The position numbers and the translations under genes are program-made. From NCBI GenBank assembly GCA_036674765.1, contig JARVKI010000014.1:186001-250000 (forward strand): 64,000 bases of DNA, given 5' to 3'. The notes beneath the pieces are model-generated. The model was not told the origin of the DNA, searched no databases, and saw only the letters and a program-made list of their open reading frames with translations. The DNA comes from Seiridium cupressi. Its lineage: Eukaryota > Ascomycota > Sordariomycetes > Amphisphaeriales > Sporocadaceae. Every line of letters begins with the position of its first letter. The stretch's first letter is position 1. This document shows positions 47,685 to 56,393 of the stretch, piece by piece.

Positions 47685-48399
47685 GACTGCCTTACAGTGT
47701 AGCAACTTTCACTAGATCGTGCGGAGGAAGGAAGGTGTCAGAAGGTAAGCAGCGGCCGTAGGGTCTTATATAACAAGGAAACTGTGGCGCGTCTGTGTGG
47801 TGGGGGTTGTGGGCTGAAAGGCTTGGATCAAATCAGTCAAAAAGCCGCCAGTTTCTTTCGACAGCAGCACTCCACAGCCGTGCAAAAGAGAGAAAGGGAG
47901 GAAGACGGGGAAATAATCAAGAGAGGAAAAAGCACCAAATCTATTCCAACTAAACAATCTAAGGTTCCACATACCAGATGTATGGCCTTGATACAAGATC
48001 CCCTTGACGCGTCAGAGTCACATGAATCCGTCGCTTGGAGAATTAGTACTTAGTAGCCCAGGAATCCAGAAGCGACCCTCCAACACCCGTTTGGGTAATC
48101 CGACCCCTACCTGTTGATCAAGCTTTGATAGTGGCAAGGATCGAGATACACAATCGGCTTAGGCACAGCTGTGGAGAAAATCCTATTCCACGGTCCCTGA
48201 AATTAGTACAATCCACTCCTAGTACCGTAACGTAGCGGCTCCAACATTGATATCAGCCACGACCTCTTTTCACCCTTGTGAATCAGACGAGAGACATTAT
48301 TCTGACTTGGCCGCGTGTATCTATGGCCGTTATTGCAGCGTCTGGCGCCGCTACGCCGAGAACACTGAAATTTGTACGGCTATTGAAACCATCGATATA
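47685..48399. promoter_or_regulatory. HAK1 upstream region
   Basis: About 0.7 kb upstream of the potassium transporter and downstream of the RING gene. No open frame with known motifs. The segment 48203-48379 may instead be a last exon of the RING gene (see there). Confidence 0.35.
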
Positions 48400-49017
48400 T
48401 TAGCTTGTTTCGTTGACTTGTGGATGCAATACCTGCCATAAAGGACATGTTGTTTCGCGTGTCAGCCATGGATCAATGCAGCTGACATGATAGACGTGGT
48501 CGCATGGCAGCCTACGCAGGGACACGCCAGCGACGAAATCTTCTGTACAGATGGCACAAATTCGACTTTGCTCAATGTTCAAGGACGTCGGATTGCTAGG
48601 TTCGTCCAGCGGTCGGGAGGTCCAATATAGCCAGCGGTGAAGATACCGTTCCAGCCTTGAGCTACTATTGCTTCTCTCGTTCTTGCGTTCGTCTCGATGA
48701 TATTTTGGGGTCTCAGTTAACGGCCGGCGCGGCGAGATGCACTTCGTTTCGCGATTCAGATGGACTGCTTCGCCACTATTGTTGGCATTATATTCAATGA
48801 TAGGAAAAGAATTGATGATATTGACGTGAAGCCCTTGAGACAAGGGAGTTTGAGTGCGCGATCGTGCCGCTTCACGAATTGATGCTAAAGAGACACCTCT
48901 TTTCGCAAGACAACAGATGACAAGTAAGACGACCGCAAAAGCGATGCAGACAGCAGCCAACACAGTCGACGTGCTGGTTCTGGTCGTCCCAAGGGAATTT
49001 GTCGACGATGCAGCCAT
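48400..49017 (-). CDS. Membrane-anchored RING-H2 finger protein, last zinc ligand replaced
   Basis: 205 residues from ATG 49017. Residues about 18-40 form one membrane helix (TVLAAVCIAFAVVLLVICC). A RING-H2 finger lies at about residues 150-192: CAICTEDF, LPCDHVYHVSCIDPWL, TCPLW. Seven of eight zinc ligands are present. The last should be Cys in CPLC but the codon is TGG (Trp). Such TM-RING proteins are usually E3 ubiquitin ligases of endomembranes (ATL/RNF type); without the last ligand the finger may be weakened or rely on another residue. An alternative model uses a phase-0 intron at 48380-48432, with a ctaat branch, and a last exon 48203-48379. It gives 253 residues but leaves the Trp unchanged. 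Confidence 0.6.
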   Translation of the reverse strand: MAASSTNSLGTTRTSTSTVLAAVCIAFAVVLLVICCLAKRGVSLASIREAARSRTQTPLSQGLHVNIINSFPIIEYNANNSGEAVHLNRETKCISPRRPLTETPKYHRDERKNERSNSSSRLERYLHRWLYWTSRPLDEPSNPTSLNIEQSRICAICTEDFVAGVSLRRLPCDHVYHVSCIDPWLTRETTCPLWQVLHPQVNETS

Positions 49018-50719
49018 ACCGCGATCATTTGCGGTGTAGTAGAGTCGAGAACAATAATGAACTCAAAGAATCTCATGTTTATAGCAGTGCTGATGTCACA
49101 TCGGAGAAGGCATTGGAAGCTACGGTGTACTCCAATAAACCGTCCCCAATGCTCCGTCAAGCGTTATGCTGGGAACATCTACGTGCGGCTGTGGGGTTCC
49201 CTTAGGCTTTCGACCACAGAATTACCTTACCAGCGCCTTTCGGCAGCCAACATGCATTAGGATCAAAGGCAAGTGCGTCAATGATCCTTACTATCCAACA
49301 CAATCGAATCGCTAGCCGAATGGAATTTTGCATATTGCAAATTGACTTGGCTGGAAATCCCTCACAGTTTCGCATGGGCGGCCTCCCGGCTGGAGCCCTG
49401 CACTCGGCTTCCCTTCTCGGGGATCACTCACCGGGCGAGCTAAACGCCCACGTGCGCATAGCAACCCTTACCATCATCCTGAATCCTTGACCTAGTCCTT
49501 GTGTAAAACCCACACCACCAGCCATGATACCTATTGATTGTAGCAGGCCTTCAATCCGGTGTAAGTCGGTACAGGGCTGGCGAAATGGGCCCTGGCTTCG
49601 AGCTGGCCCTTTTGATAGGCCAATTGGATCCTCGCACTCCAATAGCATGGCTGCCCCACCAGGGATTGAGCTCTTGAGTGCCTATCACAACATGTAGGTT
49701 ACATGACATCAACGGCCCAGACATTGCAATAGCTGTTCCGAGTCCTGCCTATCAAACGAACCACAACTGCTTCCGATTCATAATTGATGGTGAAATGTTG
49801 CAGAAGTTGTTCATCGTCAGGTTGGGGTCGCGTGCGTAACTCCTCTATTTTCAATTAGTTTTCATGATCGAGTACCTAACACGACCTTGTATTCAATATG
49901 AAGAGAAAAAAATACTTTTGGTGGCACAAATGGCTGTAGATGCCCGCCCCTTGTGAAATGTCAGAGGAACCCCGGAGGGGCTAGCCCAATCTAGCCACTC
50001 TCTGCCCCATCAGTACCAGGTTATATCACAGCGCCGGTCTTTCTTCTGGGCCGTGGAAATTGTGCTGTGTGGGGTCTCACTGGTTTATTTCCGGTGCATT
50101 GGAGTTTTTATCCATGATATCTGATGACGGGCTAAGCGCCTTTTGGTTGCAGAAATGGTTGCGAAGCTCAGGTTTGTCTCAAGCCGGTGTTAATATGGGT
50201 TCCTACGATTCTTTGAACTAGCGCTTTCTTGAGAGCCGAATATATCAAGGCAAGAGCGATAGTCCAACACCATCCAGGAGTGTTCAATAAATGGAAGCCG
50301 GAATATGCCACTTGGCCTTGAATTCGACTCTAACACGATGTGAATAAGACTGTCTGAGTGCCTATAGCGACTGGGGTATATTTCTCTATCATTCAACCTG
50401 ATATTAGAGAACTCCATTAAGTGCTGGGCAATCATTTTGTGGATATGGTGGCCATTGATGGGTGGTTGTTCCTACACACGTAAGCTGTAGTATCAGGCCC
50501 GGTTGATGTCAGTGACTTTTGGAGGTCGTACCTGATACATCCAATCTGCCATCAATTATGAACAAACCTAAATGGGCTATCTAGCGTATTATTACATAAG
50601 ATACTCATCGATCTCTAGGTATTGAGCAAGAAGTCTCGCTTCATTAATGGAAAGGATAAAATAAATAGATTATGGCGTAGGTACTCAATGGCCGACATTC
50701 CCCATAGTGTGCCGACACA
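49018..50719. other. Gene-poor intergenic stretch
   Basis: About 1.7 kb; only short open frames on either strand, none with a recognisable motif. Confidence 0.5.
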
Positions 50720-51751
50720 TTATTGAATCCAACCTTCCTTCCTTGTCACGTCTCTAGTCCACTCTGTTAACGTGCCTGCAAGCTTCTCATCCTTCGCCGC
50801 ACTGCTCTGGCACCTGGGCTCCCCAAAGCGCCGGAATATTTCAAAATACTCGCCACTTTGCTCCGCTTTCATATCCTGACTTGCGGCGCAGAACAAACTG
50901 GTCCAGGACCCCTTATCGGCAGGCCACATCATTCCGAACATACCCAAGGCCGAGAAAATTCTCATCATCCCCGACCCAGATTCCCCCACCGACGTGGCGA
51001 GGTTCGTCTGGACTAGACCTGGATGCACGGATGAAACCCAGATCTCGCCCTCCCCGTTCCGCGCACTTGGAGAACCGGGACCGTAGGTCTTGTGCAGGGT
51101 CCTGGTGTGCAGGATACTGGCGAGCTTGCTCTGTCCGTACCGCGCCCAAGTGCTGCGTTCCTTGAGCGATGGGTCCTTGAAATTGATGCCACCCTTGGGT
51201 GCGCTCAAGTGGCCTGATGAAGTGAGATTCACGATACGGACGCTGCCGGGGGAAGCGTCTTGGTGGTCCGTAGCATCAAAGGAAGCAAGTGCTCTGTGAA
51301 AACCCAGTGCGCCAGGTAATTTGTTTGCCATTGGCCCTCATGACCATCCTTGGTGATTTCAAAGCGTGTTGCCATGATACCCGCGTTGTTGACTAGGCCG
51401 TGCAGGGTAGTTTCGAGGGTAAAGAAGTGCTTGGCTGCCGCGACGACGCTGGTGAGGTCCATAAGGTCCATTTGTAAGAGGTCAATGTTGGCCGAGGGGT
51501 GCATTTTCTGGATGTCTGCAATGGCTGATCTGCCCTTCTCCAAGGATCGAGCGCACATGTAAACATGTGCGCCATGTTTTGCTAGGTGAGCGACGGTATA
51601 GTAGCCCCTGTATTTTGGTGATCTCAGCGATTTGATCTTTATGGTGAGGGTGAAAGGGGAAAATAAAAGATGCATACATGCCAGAGTTTCCGCCAGTGAC
51701 TATGAACACTTTGCCCTCAAGATCAGGGAGAGTGTCGGGGTGAAAAGTCAT
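50720..51751 (-). pseudogene. Short-chain dehydrogenase/reductase with a one-base frameshift
   Basis: NAD(P)-dependent oxidoreductase of the WW-oxidoreductase/retinol-dehydrogenase-like SDR branch. Exon 1 is 51678-51751 (MTFHPDTLPDLEGKVFIVTG, then GNSG of the cofactor motif TGxxxGxG); exon 2 is 50720-51607. Exon 2 has LVNNAGIMA, QTNYLAHWVFTEHLLP, then after a frame change VRIVNLTSSGH, the catalytic WARYGQSKLASI (YxxxK) and VSSVHPGLVQTNL. The two frames meet at a run of five G (forward 51248-51252), and the total exon length is one base short of a multiple of three. One missing base in the run explains it; no other stop occurs. The uninterrupted protein would be about 320 residues. It lies next to the bZIP gene, head to head, in the putative metabolite cluster. 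Confidence 0.75.
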
Positions 51752-51954
51752 GATCACGGAAAGTTTTTGAGTAAATACGTGAAGATGTTAGAGAATGGAT
51801 AATCTTGTGGGTCTGAGTGAGTTCAATGCCTTTGTTGGCACAAAGCTGCGCCGAAGTTGAGGCATTACTGCCATATTTGTATTTGTTTCATTGCTCTCCT
51901 TTAACAGTGTCCGAGATATCTGCGTCTTTGATGCTACTCCGAGTCTCAGACATC

Positions 51955-52261
51955 GTGAGCAAGCTGCATGACACTTAGACCAACGACGTCGCATTCAAGT
52001 GGATCCTATCGGAGAGATGGATTCAAGAGGACAGTTACAAGTGAGCCGAGTGAGCCAGCTGCATGAAGGGTTTCGTGCTGGAGCTTGCGATCCTGGCCCA
52101 CAATGTGAGCCAGTTGCATAACGCTAGACCTGCCCGAGTTAGACGGCATAGTCAACACCAATGATCTCGTGTCATTTCAGCTACCCCTGTCCGTCTACGC
52201 CGCAGCTGCGGAATAGTGCCCCATGTGTCAGACTCGCCGACGTTGTGAGCAGGCTGCATGA
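51955..52261. repeat. 17-bp motif repeated four times upstream of the bZIP gene
   Basis: Consensus GTGAGCMRGYTGCATRA at 51955-51971, 52050-52066, 52105-52121 and 52245-52261, all in the same orientation. Looser similarity extends downstream of each copy (a CTCG-GTCATT-like segment about 25-60 bp later), so these may be cores of a degenerate repeat unit. They lie in the 591-bp spacer between the divergent dehydrogenase and bZIP genes and could be binding sites for a cluster regulator or a decayed minisatellite. Confidence 0.7.
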
Positions 52262-52342
52262 ACCGCCTTGGCCGAGCCGAAGAACCTCGCGTCATTCATC
52301 ACCAATTTCATCATCGCCACGGTCATAATTTCCGCCGGCAAT

Positions 52343-53398
52343 ATGATTAGTACGCATCAGCCTGCAATTTCAACAGCACCATCCCTCCAGCTCACGTCGA
52401 TGCCACAATTGGCCGAGGTACGTACCAGGCCGCCTCCAACCACCAAGACGACACGACTTGCTCACCGCGTACAGGCAAAAAGCAGCGAAGACAACTGGAC
52501 TGGGATTAAGGATGCTGCAGCACGCAGACGGGCACAAACCAGACTCCACACAAGAGCATACCGTGAGTGAGGCCTTGTATCTCTGCCTACCAGTTTAGGA
52601 GCCGAAACCCCTACGATCCGGAGGCGCTCACCCATCGAGACTAACACTACAGTAGGAAAACGCAAAGCCATAGTAAAGAAAACCGAAGCATCCAGTAGCG
52701 CAACCGGAACTTCACTCGAATCTGAGGCGCCGGTGGAATGCTCGGACATCAAGCAGGAATGCGTTTCCGTCGTCTCAGCATCCCGGGTCAAGCAACTATA
52801 CAATGCCAGAGGCCCCTTGCTACCGTATAGACCCAGACATGGAAAAGAGCGGGTTGACGTCTTCTTCCCCCTTTGTCCAGACCACTTCATCACACTCCTC
52901 CAGTACAACGCCCTCCGCGCCTCAGCTGTCAACCGCACTCTGATCTCGGGCATACTCGCCACATCACTCGACTGTGTCGAGGAAACAACCCACATCGTGC
53001 CCTATCCAACTAAGCCGGAACTAATCCCTTCGTCACTTCTCCCCACCACCCTCCAGCAAACAGTGCCGCACGGCGACTGGATCGACATGTTCCCGTGCCC
53101 CCCGGCACGTGACCTCCTAATCCAAGCCAACGGCACCTTCGACGAGGACGATCTGTGGGCGGACTGCATAGGTGGTCTCTACGAGGGTTTTCCCGACGAC
53201 GAGATTGAGCGCCGCGGCATCGTTGCGTGGTCGCCACCCTGGGAAATCACCGGGTGGGAGATGTCGGAAGGGTTTGTGAAGAAGTGGGGATGGTTGTTTA
53301 AAGGATTGCCGGGGCCCTTAGAGGCGACGAATCGGTGGCGGATGGAGAGAGGCGAGGAGCCACTCGAGTACGGTTACATCCCACAAGCAGCCGCATGA
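52343..53398 (+). CDS. bZIP transcription factor with DUF3425 domain
   Basis: Nuclear regulator candidate of the surrounding genes. Exons 52343-52562 and 52656-53398 give 320 residues. The intron splits the basic region: DNWTGIKDAAARRRAQTRL then HTRAYR joined to KRKA, matching fungal bZIP basic regions (N-x7-R type, here with Ala/Arg variants). A serine-rich linker follows. The C-terminal 200 residues are the DUF3425 domain common in Aspergillus bZIP proteins: FFPLCPDHFITLLQYNALRA, PHGDWIDMFPCPPARDLLI, GIVAWSPPWEITGWEMSEGF and KWGWLFKG. The start at 52343 (MISTHQPAIST) is the first ATG in frame. No clear leucine heptads follow the basic region, as often in this group. Confidence 0.82.
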
Positions 53399-53915
53399 CC
53401 AATGTATTGTATTGTCTCACTGCTGCTTCTTCATCAGCTGAGCTGGCTGATAAAAAAAAAAACTGGAAAGCATTTGACGCCAGGAATGGCCATTCTTTGG
53501 CCCATACATGAGACCCTGTCAGCCATTGGGTAATATCCATACTGGCTTGGCTGAAGGCCTTCTCCCTCACTTTCAAGTTTCGTGGCCATTACATGAAAAA
53601 AGCAACAATCGGTTTAGTCGGCAGTAATCATCTCATTCTAACGAGGAGGAGATTCTGCCTTCGAGTAGGGTTCTGAAATATACAGTGCAGTAAATCACTG
53701 CCAAGACTGCTTTTTAATCAAGTAATAATAAATGAGTTAGAGTCTGTTCTTCTGCAACTATCCTCATTCATTCCAAATTTCCTTATTCAAGAAATAAATC
53801 CGATCGGAGGACAAACAGAATATATTATCGTCTAATAGTATTGAAAAGCTTTACGCATCTGCTATACTCTCTAAGTTTCCCACTTGCAGAATGTAATTCT
53901 AGTATATGATGATAA
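53399..53915. other. Convergent intergenic spacer
   Basis: 3' flanks of the bZIP and monooxygenase genes, AT-rich, no coding sequence recognised. Confidence 0.6.
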
Positions 53916-55426
53916 TTATCTTTGTTGTCTACCGCAATCATGGCTCCGCGTCAGCCACGGGACGTGATCAGGATTAAACCCATCGACTGTCACGCCGTTG
54001 CCAAAGCTAGCAAACCTTTCATCGTCGTTTTCAAACACAAGTTCGTAGTCTTCCCATCGCACTATTTCTGTAGCAGCGTAGTAATGGAGTATGGTGCCGG
54101 GCCAAGGAATAATGATTTTTCCATTTGGACGTTTATCTGCGTGCATGAGGCTCCGATTGTCTAGACTGTGTACAACGTACTTACACCAGGATGAGCATGC
54201 TCCTGACCAAACCATCTCACGCATTCGTGATTGGACCCATCGGTCGAATGCGGCTTGGGCAGATGCTTTCACAGAGACTGATTTTAGACGGTCCTTCTGC
54301 AGCCTATCAATTACCTTGATCATGTACTCGCTCGCCCGCTCAATGCCGGGATAAGCAGACCCATTGACTGGACAAATCGGTGGATTGAAGACTACAGCAT
54401 GTCAGCAGAGTTCCAATGAGCTGGTCACTCTGACTTGCCAAAGAAATTGGGAAACTCAGCAACGGTCGCTGCCAGATAGCTTTGGTAACCGCCTTCATCG
54501 GACCAGACATCTGACAACAAGATTCCCCCACGTCCAGTGACAGGGAATCTTGGTGCATAAGGTTCGAACCCCGTACCGCAAATAATGGCATCGTATCTGC
54601 GCGACTTCCCGTCACTCGTGTATATCATGCTGCTGTCAATACGTTCAATTGGTTGGGGAATGAGCTGCACGTGGCTCTGGTTCAATGCATCCATGTATCG
54701 GTCGGCCGGCGTGAAACGGCGGCACCCTGCCTTGTACGCCGTTGGCATCAACGCCCCTAATGTGGTGGAGTCTACGATCTTGTTTCGCATATGATTCGCT
54801 GCTGAACTTGTAAATCGCTTGGCGGCGTCGGAATGAGCCCAAAGTCCTTCAAAGCTGCCTGCCAGCTGTCTTTCAATTTGCAGGCGGAAATCGTAGTAAG
54901 CAACAGGATCGTCCTGAAATTTATGGGAAAGCTCTTCATCATCTTCAGTTTAAATTTGAGTAAAATCTTCGTCAATTCTCGTGGAGCACTTACATATCAC
55001 TTGTGGCTCCCCATTCTTCGAAAACACATGAGGCACGAGCCATGTCGGCCCACGAACAAAGTTCCCGATCGACTTCGCATCTTTGACAAGTTAATTATGT
55101 TGCAATTAGTATGCCGTATCTATCCTGCAGGTTTTACCTTTGCCCATTGCCGCCAGACATTGCACAGCGCTGGCTCCATTACCGATGATGGCGACATCCT
55201 TTCCGGCATATTGGAAATCTTCTGACCAGTTTGCACTGTGTAAGATAGAACCCGAAAACCCGTCGATACCTTTTATGTCAGGTAACTTCCAATTGTTGAG
55301 TCTACCCGTAGCGCTGACAAAAATGTCACATTTGACAATCGTCTTTTGATTGGGATCCCCCTTGGTTTCCAGCGTGACTATCCACTCGGATGCACCCTCA
55401 AGATGTGCCACTAGCTTGCTACGGAG
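53916..55426 (-). pseudogene. Flavin monooxygenase (Baeyer-Villiger type), 5' truncated
   Basis: Several exons encode the middle and C-terminal parts of an FAD/NADPH monooxygenase. They are about 55138-55426, 54994-55080, about 54430-54942, and two more down to the stop at 53916-53918. Visible are DIFVSATGRLNNWKLPDI, the Baeyer-Villiger fingerprint FSGSILHSANW, the NADPH-binding DVAIIGNGASAVQ, RRYDAIICGTGFEPYAPRFP, SGACSSWYK and IIPWPGTILHYY. The N-terminal FAD-binding GxGxxG and the following about 120 residues, always present in the family, are absent between 55426 and 56390; tandem repeats and a MITE lie there instead. I also could not find an in-frame splice pair near 54380-54430. It is therefore probably a truncated, non-functional gene, though the C-terminal exons are well kept, implying recent loss. 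Confidence 0.7.
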
Positions 55427-55653
55427 CTGAGAAGTGATGTCTCAGAACATTCTACAAATAGCAAAGGCGCTACTTGACGCTGACACTTACTCTCTTACGA
55501 GCACCACAGAGCTGATGGGGGCCACATTCAAGAGCTGGAGTCTTTTTTCCACCAATGTCCCATGAAACCCATAGCTTCAGAGTCTCGATCTGGAAGGTTC
55601 TCCTAGCCGAACCTGATGGTCTTCGTATAAATACAGCGTGAATCGCGCTCACT

Positions 55654-55764
55654 GCGGGTCTCAGAACGGCATACTAGCGGCCCATGTAATGCAGGTTTCG
55701 GAACGGCATATGAGGGACTTATATCACGCAGGTCTCGTACAGCAGGTCTCGTATAGACTGCGGA
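55654..55764. repeat. Imperfect 37-bp tandem repeat
   Basis: Two imperfect 37-bp units, 55654-55690 and 55691-55727, share GCRGGTYTCRGAACGGCATA near their starts. A third, shorter set of copies follows (GCAGGTCTCGTA twice within 55728-55755). The repeat lies exactly where the missing 5' part of the monooxygenase gene should be. Confidence 0.65.
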
Positions 55765-55851
55765 TCAAAGGTAATGGTGACGGAGAGTGCATCTCCCAGC
55801 AATATCACGTCTTCTTCTATGCATGTATGCCTGTTTATTCCTTCTACCTAA

Positions 55852-55873
55852 CCTTAATCGCCGTACGGGAAAA
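55852..55873 (-). repeat. 22-bp repeat, copy 2 (inverted)
   Basis: Inverse copy of 39246-39267, identical over 22 bp including the central CCCGTACGG. It sits between the tandem repeats and the MITE, upstream of the truncated monooxygenase. Confidence 0.7.
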
Positions 55874-55969
55874 CTTCTGCGAGCAGCCAATCTTTTAAGC
55901 TTGAACCGCTCTAAAACAAAATATCGTCAGCTTAATTATAATAATTAGTATTTTGCGATGAAAGAAGTC

Positions 55970-56171
55970 CTTATCCCCTTCAGAGCCGAAACTAGGTATA
56001 AAGAGTGGGACCCCAGAATATGTACAGGAGTCTGAGCTCTCTCACAATCTTTGCGGGCAACCTTATCGAGATTTATATCTCACGTGACGATAAGCCAATC
56101 AGAATCTGAAATGATCCCTACTAGTGGGGCCCACTCTTTATGCCTGTTTCGGCTCTAAGGGGATAGATAAG
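55970..56171. mobile_element. MITE-like element with 45-bp terminal inverted repeats
   Basis: A left arm at 55970-56014 (starts CTTATCCCC, contains AGAGCCGAAAC and AAAGAGTGGG) is the inverse of the right arm at 56126-56171, apart from a 4-bp indel and a few substitutions. The 202-bp element has no coding capacity; a smaller inverted pair (CTTATCG/CGATAAG) lies in its centre. This is the structure of a miniature inverted-repeat transposable element moved by a transposase in trans. A target-site duplication could not be fixed. It lies 222 bp upstream of the NRPS-like start codon and on the broken side of the monooxygenase. Confidence 0.75.
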
Positions 56172-56393
56172 TCGTTTAAGTCAGTCTGGGTAAAGGGGAG
56201 GGTTAGCGGTTGCAGTTCTGCGTTAGATGTACGCGCGTGTAGGATTCAATGGACCCAGCGGATTCGGACCGTTTGCTGCGCTAGCAGAGTCTGCTGGGGC
56301 GAGGTAAATAAAGTGCTGCAATCACTGCACGAAGCTCCCTTCTTTTATGCATACATGTTATTCATGTCAATCTCTCCTGCTTATATCAAGAAA

